32,478 nt of DNA from Mesobacillus campisalis (GCF_000986785.1 NZ_LAYY01000037.1:1-32478); one strand, 5' to 3'; shown: positions 18,382-26,249, counted from the first letter of the stretch. Numbers and translations are program-made. The notes: a model not told the origin generated them from the sequence alone.

Positions 18382-19200
18382 ATGGCGGTAGAATGGGTTT
18401 CTGAACGTTCATACGAAGAGATTATTTATGAAACGTATAATGGGATCGCAAAAATTACAATTAATCGTCCAGAAAAGCGAAATGCTTTCACTCCCAAAAC
18501 AGTGATGGAGCTGATTGATGCCTTTGCTTACGCAAGGGACGATTCCAGCATTGGGGTTATTGTACTGACCGGTGCCGGGGACATGGCATTTTGTTCCGGC
18601 GGTGACCAAAGCGTACGCGGTCATGGAGGATATGTTGGGGAAGACCAAATCCCTCGCCTCAATGTTCTTGACCTGCAGCGACTGATCCGTGTCATTCCTA
18701 AGCCTGTCATTGCCATGGTAAGAGGATATGCGATCGGAGGCGGGCATGTCCTCCATGTTGTCTGCGATTTAACAATAGCCGCCGACAATGCAATCTTCGG
18801 CCAAACAGGTCCAAAAGTCGGAAGCTTTGATGCAGGATATGGCTCCGGTTATCTGGCAAGAATTGTCGGACACAAGAAGGCCCGTGAAATCTGGTACCTG
18901 TGCCGCCAGTACAATGCCCAGGAAGCTTTGGACATGGGACTGGTCAATACTGTTGTACCTCTTGAGCAAGTCGAAGAAGAAACGATTAAATGGTGTGAGG
19001 AGATCCTTGAGAAGAGCCCTACGGCACTCCGCTTCCTGAAGGCCGCCATGAATGCCGATACAGACGGCCTTGCTGGAATCCAGCAATTTGCCGGGGATGC
19101 AACGCTGCTTTACTATACAACGGAAGAAGCAAAAGAAGGGCGCAATGCCTTCAAGGAAAAGCGTAAGCCTGATTTTGGCCAGTTCCCGCGTTTCCCTTGA
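18382..19200 (+). CDS. menB: 1,4-dihydroxy-2-naphthoyl-CoA synthase MenB
   Basis: Cyclises o-succinylbenzoyl-CoA to DHNA-CoA. It has 272 residues in the crotonase fold. Family blocks are [64 protein letters not shown] and [25 protein letters not shown]. The glycine in [10 protein letters not shown] is the feature of bicarbonate-dependent (type I) MenB enzymes, in contrast to an aspartate in type II; this subtype call is from memory of the family. A perfect AAAGGAGG lies before ATG 18382. A hairpin separates it from menE. Confidence 0.96.
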   Translation: MAVEWVSERSYEEIIYETYNGIAKITINRPEKRNAFTPKTVMELIDAFAYARDDSSIGVIVLTGAGDMAFCSGGDQSVRGHGGYVGEDQIPRLNVLDLQRLIRVIPKPVIAMVRGYAIGGGHVLHVVCDLTIAADNAIFGQTGPKVGSFDAGYGSGYLARIVGHKKAREIWYLCRQYNAQEALDMGLVNTVVPLEQVEEETIKWCEEILEKSPTALRFLKAAMNADTDGLAGIQQFAGDATLLYYTTEEAKEGRNAFKEKRKPDFGQFPRFP

Positions 19201-19220
19201 GTTTCTTTTAATAACCATGC

Positions 19221-19249
19221 AGCTTGATGGACCTCCATCAAGCTCTTTT
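19221..19249 (+). terminator. Hairpin (attenuator or partial terminator) between menB and menE
   Basis: AGCTTGATGGA (19221-19231) is perfectly repeated inverted as TCCATCAAGCT (19234-19244) and followed by CTTTTC. It sits in the 70-bp gap inside the otherwise overlapping men operon, just ahead of the menE ribosome binding site. Confidence 0.7.
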
Positions 19250-19270
19250 CATATTGGAGGGAGGACACAA

Positions 19271-20758
19271 ATGGAGCAATTAATTCCAAACTGGCTGAAG
19301 AAAAGAGCAAGCTTGACTCCCGATCGCACTGCCATCATATTCGAAGGCCAGCATTATACTTTTAAACAAATTTATGATTCCTCTTTAAGGACGGCTGCAC
19401 AGCTTGCCGGGGTTGGGGTGGGAAAAGGCTCCCTGGCAGCGGTGCTGCTCTCAAACCATAAGGATTCGGCCATCATTCTCTACGCTTTGCAAATGATTGG
19501 GGCCAGAACGATCATCTTGAACAATCGGCTTACGGCAAAGGAACTAACCTGGCAGCTCGAAGACTCACGGGCAGCACTTCTGGTAACAGAACAACGCTTT
19601 TCCAGGCAGAACCAAGAAATTGGCCATTCTTTCAAAAAGCCGATTTTTACGAAGGAAGAGCTGTTTTCCAAGCCTGGGACAGAGCCCGCAATTCAGGAGG
19701 AGTATTCCCTTGGTGATGTAACCACTATCATGTACACGTCAGGAACAACGGGTCAGCCAAAAGGGGTTATGCAAACCTATGGCAATCACTGGTGGAGTGC
19801 GACCGCTTCCGCTTTGAATCTCGGGTTGAGGGAGGAGGACCGCTGGCTTTGCGCCGTGCCGATTTTCCATATTAGCGGATATTCCATTTTGATGCGGAGC
19901 CTGATCTACGGAATGGGCATTGTGCTGCATAGCAGTTTTGATGAGAAAAAGGTGCTGGTGGATATCGAAAAATATAACACAACGATTATGTCTGTGGTCT
20001 CTACTATGCTTCAGAAAACCGTTGAAGAACTAGGCCAGGACAAACTCCCGCCCTTTTTCCGGTGTTTTCTGCTTGGCGGCGGGCCGGCTCCAATTGCAAT
20101 GCTTGAAAAATGCAGGCAAAAAGGGATTCCGGTCTACCAGTCCTTTGGCATGACAGAAACATCTTCGCAATTTGCCACCCTTTCTCCCGAGTACAGCCTT
20201 TCCAAACTTGGATCTGCAGGAAAGGCGTTATTTCCAAACCAGATTATGATAGCTGATGAACAAGGGAATGAGCTCCCTTGCATGGCGGAGGGGGAAATCC
20301 TTGTAAAAGGTCCGAATGTCACCCAGGGGTATTTGCACCGTGAGCAGGAAACACAAGCGAATATCCGTGAGGGCTGGCTACATACTGGCGATATTGGCTA
20401 TATCGACAGCCAAGGTTTTCTTTATGTGCTGGACCGTCGTTCCGATTTGATCATCTCAGGCGGGGAGAATATCTATCCTGCTGAAATAGAGGGTGTCCTG
20501 CTGTCGCATCCCGGCATAATCGATGCAGGAGTCGTAGGAATGGAGGATCCCACTTGGGGACAGGTTCCAGCAGCTTTCATTGTCAAAAGGGAGGAGTCGT
20601 CCGTTACAGACAAGGATCTGATTAATCTTTGTTTGGAGCGGCTGGCGAAATACAAAGTCCCTAAGAGCATTGCCTTCATGGACGAGCTTCCCCGAAACGG
20701 GGCTAAAAAACTGCTGCGAAGAAAACTTCGTGAAAAAGCAAAGGCAGATGGGGAATGA
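19271..20758 (+). CDS. menE: o-Succinylbenzoate-CoA ligase MenE
   Basis: Activates o-succinylbenzoate with ATP and CoA. It has 495 residues, an ANL-superfamily adenylating enzyme. Motifs are the phosphate loop TIMYTSGTTGQPKGVMQT, GMTETSSQ, the hinge DRRSDLIISGGENIYPAEIE and the C-terminal lysine region PRNGAKKLLRRKL. The start is ATG 19271 behind GGAGGGAGGAC. The frame stays open upstream through the menB end, but nothing before 19271 resembles MenE. The TGA stop overlaps the menC start as ATGA. Confidence 0.95.
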   Translation: MEQLIPNWLKKRASLTPDRTAIIFEGQHYTFKQIYDSSLRTAAQLAGVGVGKGSLAAVLLSNHKDSAIILYALQMIGARTIILNNRLTAKELTWQLEDSRAALLVTEQRFSRQNQEIGHSFKKPIFTKEELFSKPGTEPAIQEEYSLGDVTTIMYTSGTTGQPKGVMQTYGNHWWSATASALNLGLREEDRWLCAVPIFHISGYSILMRSLIYGMGIVLHSSFDEKKVLVDIEKYNTTIMSVVSTMLQKTVEELGQDKLPPFFRCFLLGGGPAPIAMLEKCRQKGIPVYQSFGMTETSSQFATLSPEYSLSKLGSAGKALFPNQIMIADEQGNELPCMAEGEILVKGPNVTQGYLHREQETQANIREGWLHTGDIGYIDSQGFLYVLDRRSDLIISGGENIYPAEIEGVLLSHPGIIDAGVVGMEDPTWGQVPAAFIVKREESSVTDKDLINLCLERLAKYKVPKSIAFMDELPRNGAKKLLRRKLREKAKADGE

Positions 20759-21861
20759 AAATTTCGAGCATCGTCCTTAAAATAATTAAAATGCCCCTTA
20801 AGAGTCCGTTTTCGACACACCTTGAAAAAGTATTAGAGAGGGAAGCAATAATTGTTGAAATCCGGGACCGTGACGGTCTCAGGGGGTATGGGGAAGGAGT
20901 CGCTTTTTCCTCCCCCTGGTACACGGAAGAAACGGTAAAAACGTCATGGCATATGCTTAAGGATTTTTTTATACCCGAGCTGAAACGCCATGGAATCAGC
21001 ACTCCTGTAGAGGCAGCTGAGGCTTTTAAGAAGTACCGGGGGAATCATATGGCGAAAGCAGCCGTTGAGACGGCCTTGTGGGACTTGCAGGCTAAGCGTG
21101 ATCACCGTCCCCTCTCGAGACTGCTTGGAAGTGTGCGGGAAAGCATTCCTTCGGGGGTAGTGGTTGCTGCGCCCACGACGGAAGAGGCTGTGAGGCAGAC
21201 GGAAGCATACGTAAGAGATGGATATAAAAGGGTAAAAATAAAGATTTCTCCAGATAATGACTTGAAGCTTGTTTCAGAGCTTCGAAACAGGTTTCCCGGC
21301 CTTGATTTAATGGCCGATGCCAATTCGGCTTATTCGCTTGAGGATGTCGGGAGGCTGAAGGCACTTGACGAATTTGGGCTTCTGATGCTCGAACAGCCGC
21401 TAGCGCACGATGATATCATTGATCATGCCAAGCTCCAGCGGCAGCTTTCCACGCCAATCTGCCTGGATGAAAGCATTGGTAGCCTTGAAGACGCCAGAAG
21501 GGCTGTGGAATTAGGCAGCTGCCGGGTGATCAACATAAAAATTGGTCGCGTAGGAGGCCTTCTCGAAGCGATGAAAATCCACGATTACTGCTACGAGAGG
21601 AATATCCCTGTATGGTGCGGGGGGATGATAGAATTTGGAATCTCGCGTGCCCATAATATTGCGCTGGCTTCCCTGCCAGGCTTTACCATCCCTGGCGATA
21701 TTTCCGGATCTGACAGGTATTGGACTCAGGATATCATCACACCGGAAATTAAGGTGAACAATGGAGAGATTGAGATTTCCCGAAGTGCAGGAATTGGATA
21801 CGATATAAATGAAAAAAGACTTCGGGAAGTGACAGTGAAGGAAGAGACTTTTGCCTTCTAG
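20755..21861 (+). CDS. menC: o-Succinylbenzoate synthase MenC
   Basis: Dehydrates SHCHC to o-succinylbenzoate. It has 368 residues in the enolase superfamily. The catalytic lysine pair is visible as Lys161-x-Lys163 (VKIKIS). The metal ligands are Asp188 (MADANSAY), Glu213 (LEQPL) and Asp238 (CLDES), and the second catalytic lysine is Lys262 (INIKIGRVGG). Related enzymes also act as N-acylamino-acid racemases, but the position as last gene of the men operon supports MenC. The ATGA overlap with menE suggests coupling. Confidence 0.95.
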   Translation: MKISSIVLKIIKMPLKSPFSTHLEKVLEREAIIVEIRDRDGLRGYGEGVAFSSPWYTEETVKTSWHMLKDFFIPELKRHGISTPVEAAEAFKKYRGNHMAKAAVETALWDLQAKRDHRPLSRLLGSVRESIPSGVVVAAPTTEEAVRQTEAYVRDGYKRVKIKISPDNDLKLVSELRNRFPGLDLMADANSAYSLEDVGRLKALDEFGLLMLEQPLAHDDIIDHAKLQRQLSTPICLDESIGSLEDARRAVELGSCRVINIKIGRVGGLLEAMKIHDYCYERNIPVWCGGMIEFGISRAHNIALASLPGFTIPGDISGSDRYWTQDIITPEIKVNNGEIEISRSAGIGYDINEKRLREVTVKEETFAF

Positions 21862-21880
21862 CTGCGCACTTTAAGATAAT

Positions 21881-21915
21881 GGCGGTCTGCTCATAGGCAG
21901 TCCGTCTTTTCTTTT
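21881..21915 (+). terminator. Terminator of the men operon
   Basis: GGCGGTCTGC (21881-21890) pairs with GCAGTCCGTC (about 21897-21906) with one T-T mismatch and loop TCATAG, followed by TTTTCTTTTTG. It lies 20 bp past the menC stop. Confidence 0.85.
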
Positions 21916-21929
21916 TGTTTTTCGCTGAC

Positions 21930-21945
21930 TGTGATTTAAATCACT
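21930..21945. promoter_or_regulatory. Fnr-type operator upstream of hmp
   Basis: TGTGA-TTTAAA-TCACT matches the Bacillus Fnr box (TGTGA-N6-TCACT) and is nearly a perfect palindrome. With the -10 at 21967-21972 and a start near 21979, its centre falls at about -41.5, the position of a class II activator site. CRP/FNR-family relatives of Fnr recognise similar sites. Confidence 0.7.
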
Positions 21946-21966
21946 ACAATACTTCTTACAATCCAT

Positions 21967-21972
21967 TATAAT
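21967..21972 (+). promoter_or_regulatory. -10 element of the hmp promoter
   Basis: A perfect TATAAT. The hexamer 17 bp upstream (CTACAA) is a poor -35, as expected for a promoter that needs an activator. The predicted leader is about 38 nt. Confidence 0.55.
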
Positions 21973-22016
21973 CACCATGAGAATATTGGAAACATACAAC
22001 CTAAGGAGTGTTTAGA

Positions 22017-23231
22017 ATGTTGGATATGAAAACCATTGAAGTCATTAAATCTACAGTGCCGGTACTTGAAGAGCATGGAGAAAAAATTACGACTGTATTT
22101 TATCAGCAGATGTTTGCCGCCCATCCAGAACTGCTGAACATTTTTAATCATGCCAACCAAAAGCAGGGAAGGCAGCAAAGAGCACTGGCCTCTGCGGTTT
22201 ATGCCGCTGCGAAATACATAGATAATCTCGAGGCCATTCTTCCGGCTGTCAGGCAAATTGCCCATAAGCACCGAAGTTTGGGAATCCTGCCCGAACACTA
22301 TCCGATTGTGGGAACCCATCTGTTAGCTGCGATTAAGGATGTCCTGGGCGATGCTGCCACGGACGAGATTCTTGGAGCCTGGGGAGAGGCTTATCAAGTA
22401 ATCGCTGATGCTTTCATCAGTGTTGAAGCAGAAATGTATGATCAAGCAGAGAACCAGCAGGGAGGCTGGAAAGGTTTTAAGAACTTTGAGGTGGCAAGGA
22501 AAGTTAAAGAAAGTGATGTGATTACATCCTTCTATCTAACACCGGAAGACGGCAAGGATCTGCCTGAATTCACACCAGGGCAGTATATCAGCGTAAAGCT
22601 TGAAATATCCGGCCAGGAGAATACCCATATCCGCCAATACAGTCTTTCCGACGCTCCGCGGAAGGATTATTACCGAATAAGTGTCAAGCGCGAGTCCAAT
22701 CCCGATCATCCGGATGGAATAGTATCAAATTATCTCCATGATTCAGTGGAGGAAGGAGACAAGCTTCCTGTCAGCGCGCCGGCGGGAGACTTTGTGGTAA
22801 ACACTGATGATAAGACGCCGCTGGTACTGCTTAGCGGAGGAGTCGGCCTTACACCGATGGTCAGCATGCTAAAAACCGTTGCAGCGCTGCAGCCCGAACG
22901 CCAAGTGACCTTCATTCATGCAACCTCCAATAGCCGGATGCATGCCCTTCGGGAAGACGCAGCAGCAGCTGCAGCACAGGGCAATGTGAAAACTGTGATT
23001 TTTTATGACAATCCGACTCCGGAAGACCAGGAAAAGGCTAACTATGATGTCAAGGGCTATGTAACGAAGGAATGGTTGAAGGACAATATCGAACTTGACG
23101 AAACAGATTTCTTTTTCTGCGGACCCGTTCCTTTTATGAAGCATGTAAATACTGCATTAAAAGAGCTTGGCGTTCCCGGTGAAAGAATCCATTATGAATT
23201 TTTCGGGCCTAAAGGAGACTTGGGAGAGTAA
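22017..23231 (+). CDS. hmp: Flavohaemoglobin / nitric oxide dioxygenase Hmp
   Basis: Oxidises nitric oxide to nitrate using O2 and NAD(P)H. It has 404 residues: an N-terminal globin (1-140) with distal Tyr29 and proximal His85, then a ferredoxin-reductase part with FAD motif RQYSLSD, a GGVGLTP nucleotide loop and the C-terminal FFFCGPVPFM and YEFFGP blocks. Starting at ATG 22017 (MLDMKTIEVI) puts Tyr and His at the same numbers as in E. coli Hmp. An upstream GTG at 22008 is part of the ribosome binding site AAGGAGTG. It is monocistronic, between two terminators, with an Fnr-type box in front. Confidence 0.96.
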   Translation: MLDMKTIEVIKSTVPVLEEHGEKITTVFYQQMFAAHPELLNIFNHANQKQGRQQRALASAVYAAAKYIDNLEAILPAVRQIAHKHRSLGILPEHYPIVGTHLLAAIKDVLGDAATDEILGAWGEAYQVIADAFISVEAEMYDQAENQQGGWKGFKNFEVARKVKESDVITSFYLTPEDGKDLPEFTPGQYISVKLEISGQENTHIRQYSLSDAPRKDYYRISVKRESNPDHPDGIVSNYLHDSVEEGDKLPVSAPAGDFVVNTDDKTPLVLLSGGVGLTPMVSMLKTVAALQPERQVTFIHATSNSRMHALREDAAAAAAQGNVKTVIFYDNPTPEDQEKANYDVKGYVTKEWLKDNIELDETDFFFCGPVPFMKHVNTALKELGVPGERIHYEFFGPKGDLGE

Positions 23232-23246
23232 CACCATTACCTGTTT

Positions 23247-23280
23247 AGAGAGGGCACTTTACCAAAGTGCCCTCTCTTTT
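23247..23280 (+). terminator. Terminator of hmp
   Basis: A perfect 14-bp stem, AGAGAGGGCACTTT with AAAGTGCCCTCTCT, loop ACC, followed by T's. Confidence 0.95.
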
Positions 23281-23304
23281 CAGTTTTCAGCTCCAGCGTT
23301 TTTC

Positions 23305-23469
23305 CTAACTTAATTCGTCAGCTGGCTCAAATGTTTTACAGTCCGTTCCCCGGCTGTTTTTAGCCTTCTCGCCGGTATGGCTTACCACATAAATGCGGTC
23401 GGCGCTGCACAGGTTTCCAACAGCCCAAAATGTGCAATTGCTTACTTCACAAAGTACGTCTTTGGCCAT
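23305..23469 (-). CDS. DUF1540 small cysteine-containing protein
   Basis: A 54-residue protein with four cysteines: CEVSNCTFWAVGNLCSADRIYV near the N-terminus and TDCKTF near the C-terminus. This is the pattern of the DUF1540 family (single domain), whose function is unknown but whose cysteines suggest metal binding. The start ATG 23469 follows AAAAGGAGTGA; the frame is open further upstream but without a binding site. It is convergent with hmp and lies downstream of the zinc lipoprotein, separated from it by a strong terminator. Confidence 0.85.
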   Translation of the reverse strand: MAKDVLCEVSNCTFWAVGNLCSADRIYVVSHTGEKAKNSRGTDCKTFEPADELS

Positions 23470-23551
23470 GCGTATCACTCCTTTTACGTTGATTGATACC
23501 TTTTTAGTGTTCACCAAGTCCCTGGGGCTACCCATAGCAATTTCAGGAACC

Positions 23552-23581
23552 GAAAAAGTCCCCCCGCGGAAGCGGGGGGAC
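23552..23581 (-). terminator. Terminator of the zinc-binding lipoprotein gene
   Basis: On the minus strand there is a perfect 10-bp GC-rich stem, GTCCCCCCGC with GCGGGGGGAC, a 4-nt loop and a run of five T's. It lies just after the lipoprotein stop codon. Confidence 0.95.
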
Positions 23582-23588
23582 GCTGGAG

Positions 23589-24659
23589 TTATTTATTTAA
23601 GGCCGTATCCAGGGTTTCAAGGTTTTTTTGCATCAAAGTAAAGTAGGTTTCTTCATTTGCAATATCATCATTCGTAAGGACAGACAGGTTATGGAGATAA
23701 AGCGCGTCTGCTCCCAGCTCTTTTTGAACGGTTTCTGCAAGTCTTGACTCGAAATTCTGTTCAAACAGGACATATTTCAATCCTTCTTCTTTCCCATGGC
23801 TGATCAATGTTTGCAATTCTTTTTGGGATGGTTCATTCGTTGTGGACAATCCTGAAATGCTCAGCTGCTTCATTCCATATCTTTCTTCCCAGTAACCATA
23901 AGCGGAATGCGCAACAATCACTTCATGGTGTCTGGCATTCTTGATGGTTTGATCAAAATCGGCATGCAGTTCATCCAGTTGTTTCGCAAGCTCCTGGAAA
24001 TTCTGTTCGAAACGGTTTCTTTGTGATGGTACCATCTCGATTAACTGGTCCTTTATCGCTTCCGCCAATTGCTTTGAGTACAGAGGGTCAAGCCAGACAT
24101 GGGGATCGGTATCGCCATGGTGATGGCCGTGCTCATCCTCAGCAGGCTCATCTTCACCGTGGGCATGCTCATCCTCAGCATGCTCATCTTCACCGTGGGC
24201 ATGTTCATCTTCAGCATGTTCATCCTCACCCTGAGCATGCTCATCCTCGCTGTGTTCATCCCCGGCTGCTTCTTCTGTATCGTCAAACTGAATATGTTCT
24301 CCTGCGGCCAGCATGGCGACCTGTTCATTTTTCAGCGTATTCTTAGCCTTTTCAACAAATCCTTCAAGTCCCAGGCCGATATAAATGAACAAATCGGAAT
24401 CAGCCATTTTTATCATATCCTTTTGGGATGGTTCAAAGGTATGCTCATCCGCTCCGGGAGGATAAATGCTTTCCACTTGGACATAATCTTCTCCAATGGC
24501 TTCGGTAAAATATTGAAGAGGATATACCGTTGTGTAGACTTGGATCATTTCAGGGTTGGTGTTCTTGTTCTTGTTTTCTTCCGCTTCATTGCCTTCGGAG
24601 CAGCCGGCAAGTGCCGTTCCAAGGACTAGGATTAAAAGGATTAACAGTTTTTTCTTCAT
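23589..24659 (-). CDS. znuA: Zinc ABC transporter substrate-binding lipoprotein (ZnuA/AdcA type)
   Basis: Captures zinc outside the membrane for an ABC importer. It has 356 residues. The lipoprotein signal MKKKLLILLILVLGTALAGC has its lipobox cysteine at 20. Cluster A-I metal ligands are His73 (GADEHTFEP), His187 (DPHVWLDP), His251 (VAHSAYGYWEERYG) and probably Glu300. A charged His/Asp/Glu-rich loop (about 134-182) is built from 12-residue repeats of the HAHGEDEHAEDE type. Homologous His-rich loops serve as zinc sensors or collectors. No permease or ATPase gene is adjacent. Two Zur boxes in front indicate repression by zinc. Manganese binding is less likely given the loop and the operators. 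Confidence 0.93.
   Translation of the reverse strand: MKKKLLILLILVLGTALAGCSEGNEAEENKNKNTNPEMIQVYTTVYPLQYFTEAIGEDYVQVESIYPPGADEHTFEPSQKDMIKMADSDLFIYIGLGLEGFVEKAKNTLKNEQVAMLAAGEHIQFDDTEEAAGDEHSEDEHAQGEDEHAEDEHAHGEDEHAEDEHAHGEDEPAEDEHGHHHGDTDPHVWLDPLYSKQLAEAIKDQLIEMVPSQRNRFEQNFQELAKQLDELHADFDQTIKNARHHEVIVAHSAYGYWEERYGMKQLSISGLSTTNEPSQKELQTLISHGKEEGLKYVLFEQNFESRLAETVQKELGADALYLHNLSVLTNDDIANEETYFTLMQKNLETLDTALNK
24131..24261 (-). repeat. 36-bp tandem repeats inside the zinc lipoprotein gene
   Basis: Three 36-bp units at 24131-24166, 24167-24202 and 24203-24238, plus a partial fourth, in frame with the gene. Units 1 and 2 differ at one base; unit 3 is more diverged. Each encodes 12 residues of the His-rich loop, and an internal 18-bp sub-repeat is visible. 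Confidence 0.9.
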
Positions 24660-24679
24660 CTTGACCTCCAGTTATAATT

Positions 24680-24700
24680 AAATCGGATTGATTACGATTT
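24680..24700. promoter_or_regulatory. Zur box 2 (proximal to the lipoprotein gene)
   Basis: On the minus strand the core reads TCGTAAT-C-AATCCGA, with AAA and TTT flanks. This is two mismatches from the perfect 7-1-7 palindrome TCGTAAT-N-ATTACGA used by Bacillus Zur. It starts 20 bp upstream of the lipoprotein start codon, where bound repressor would cover the promoter. Confidence 0.75.
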
Positions 24701-24719
24701 TTGCAATAAAACAATAATC

Positions 24720-24740
24720 AATACGTAATGATTACGATTT
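24720..24740. promoter_or_regulatory. Zur box 1 (distal, towards carbonic anhydrase)
   Basis: On the minus strand the core reads TCGTAAT-C-ATTACGT, with AAA and ATT flanks: one mismatch from the Bacillus Zur 7-1-7 palindrome. Its start is 40 bp from that of box 2, so both could lie on one face of the DNA about four helical turns apart. It lies 107 bp upstream of the divergent carbonic anhydrase start. Confidence 0.8.
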
Positions 24741-24847
24741 ACCTTATGTATCTTACAAAAAAATTTCCGAAAAGGCAAGTAAATAATTGTTGCAGGAAGA
24801 TGTTTGCTGTATCCTTATTTTAAAATACTATGACAAAGGTGGTTATT

Positions 24848-25411
24848 ATGAAGTTACTTGACAATATTCTGGATTATAATGAAAAATTTGTTGCAGACAA
24901 AAAGTATGAGGCATTTGAAACAACAAAGTTTCCCAATAAAAAGGCGGTAATCCTGACTTGCATGGATACAAGACTGCTTGAGCTGCTGCCAAAGGCAATG
25001 AATGTTTCCAATGGGGATGTAAAGATTGTAAAAAATGCAGGCGCGCTTGTGACCCATCCTTTTGGAAGCATTATGAGAAGCCTGCTTGTGGCGGTCTACC
25101 AGCTGCAGGCTAAAGAAGTGATGGTCATCGGGCATCATGACTGCGGTATGAGCGGAATGAAGTCGGATATTATGCTTGATGAAATGCGCAAGCGGGGAAT
25201 AGAAGACACCATTTTTGAAACCCTAAATTATTCTGGAATCAATGTAGATGAATGGCTCCACGGCTTTGATAATGTCACGGACAGTGTCGCTCACAGCGTG
25301 GATGTCATTAAAAAGCACCCATTGATGCCGAGCGATGTACCAGTGCATGGACTGGTTATCGATCCTGCTACAGGGAAGCTGGACCTCGTCATCAATGGGT
25401 ATGATGCTTAA
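24848..25411 (+). CDS. ytiB: Beta-class carbonic anhydrase (YtiB)
   Basis: Interconverts CO2 and bicarbonate with a catalytic zinc. It has 187 residues, the same length as I recall for B. subtilis YtiB. Zinc ligands are Cys38 in the CMDTR motif, His96 and Cys99 (GHHDCGMSG); Asp40 and Arg42 form the conserved dyad. The start ATG 24848 follows AAAGGTGG. An upstream in-frame ATG at 24830 contains this binding site in its first codons and is unlikely. It is divergent from the Zur-controlled zinc lipoprotein gene; its last 20 bp overlap the convergent yidD. Confidence 0.93.
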   Translation: MKLLDNILDYNEKFVADKKYEAFETTKFPNKKAVILTCMDTRLLELLPKAMNVSNGDVKIVKNAGALVTHPFGSIMRSLLVAVYQLQAKEVMVIGHHDCGMSGMKSDIMLDEMRKRGIEDTIFETLNYSGINVDEWLHGFDNVTDSVAHSVDVIKKHPLMPSDVPVHGLVIDPATGKLDLVINGYDA

Positions 25412-25646
25412 TTTTTTTCTTTGATTGCCATTCCTCGGGTACATAGTCGAACCCGCCTGGATGGAATGGGTGGCATTTCATGAGGCGCCTTAAGGTAAGC
25501 AAGCCGCCTTTTAAGGCGCCAAATCTTGTTACTGCTTCCATGCCATAATGGGAGCAGGTTGGATAAAAGCGGCAAGTCGGCGGTTTTAACGGTGAGATTG
25601 CGACCTGATAAAACCGGATGATGCCAAGCATCGCTCTTTTCAGCAA
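25392..25646 (-). CDS. yidD: Membrane protein insertion efficiency factor YidD (YtjA)
   Basis: A small membrane-associated protein that helps YidC-type insertases. It has about 84 residues with the family core: [29 protein letters not shown], then [23 protein letters not shown], including the three conserved cysteines. I start at TTG 25646 ([10 protein letters not shown]), preceded by AAAGGAGA at a suitable distance; the ATG five codons later is the alternative. The stop (TGA) is inside the end of ytiB, a 20-bp tail-to-tail overlap. It is divergent from luxS. Confidence 0.92.
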   Translation of the reverse strand: MLKRAMLGIIRFYQVAISPLKPPTCRFYPTCSHYGMEAVTRFGALKGGLLTLRRLMKCHPFHPGGFDYVPEEWQSKKKIKHHTH

Positions 25647-25769
25647 TCCTATCGTCTCCTTTTGTTTGAGTGTATCATCTGGGGACATTCCATGGAAAGT
25701 CCTTTCCAGCTGAAATTTGCTGGCAATTCATGTATGATGAAAGAAGAAATTAAAGGGAGTGATTCATCC

Positions 25770-26243
25770 ATGCCTTCAGTGGAAAGTTTTGAACTTGACC
25801 ATAATGCCGTTAAAGCTCCTTATGTGAGACATTGCGGTGTCCACAAAGTAGGAAGCGACGGTGTAGTCAATAAATATGATATCCGTTTCTGCCAGCCCAA
25901 TAAACAGGCAATGAAACCTGATACCATTCATACGCTGGAGCATTTGCTTGCCTTCAATATCCGCGAGCATGCTGAAAAATACAGCCATTTCAATATTATT
26001 GATATTTCACCAATGGGCTGCCAGACAGGCTATTATCTTGTTGTCAGCGGCACACCATCCGTCGAGGAAATCATCGATTTAATGGAAGATACGATGAAAG
26101 CTGGTGTCGAAGTAACGGAAATTCCGGCTGCGAATGAGAAGCAGTGCGGACAGGCAAAGCTGCATGATCTGGAAGGAGCCAAAAAGCTGATGCGTTTCTG
26201 GCTTTCCCAAAGCAAAGATGATCTTAAGCAGGTTTTTGCTTAA
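25770..26243 (+). CDS. luxS: S-ribosylhomocysteine lyase LuxS
   Basis: Splits S-ribosylhomocysteine into homocysteine and DPD, the precursor of autoinducer-2, as part of the activated methyl cycle. It has 157 residues, the normal length. Metal ligands are His54 and His58 (HTLEH) and Cys126 (EKQCGQ). The start ATG 25770 follows AAAGGGAGTGA. The gene stands alone with a strong terminator; the rest of the methyl cycle is not in the window. Confidence 0.97.
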   Translation: MPSVESFELDHNAVKAPYVRHCGVHKVGSDGVVNKYDIRFCQPNKQAMKPDTIHTLEHLLAFNIREHAEKYSHFNIIDISPMGCQTGYYLVVSGTPSVEEIIDLMEDTMKAGVEVTEIPAANEKQCGQAKLHDLEGAKKLMRFWLSQSKDDLKQVFA

Positions 26244-26249
26244 GCCTAT

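Noticed and set aside
24131-24261. Regular 36-bp repeats resembling a CRISPR array
   Set aside because: The units are contiguous with no spacers, lie in frame in the zinc lipoprotein gene, and encode its His-rich loop.
24029-24629. Plus-strand open frames across the zinc lipoprotein gene, one of them hydrophobic and repetitive
   Set aside because: They are antisense shadows of the His/Asp/Glu repeats (GAT/CAT codons read in reverse), with no ribosome binding site.
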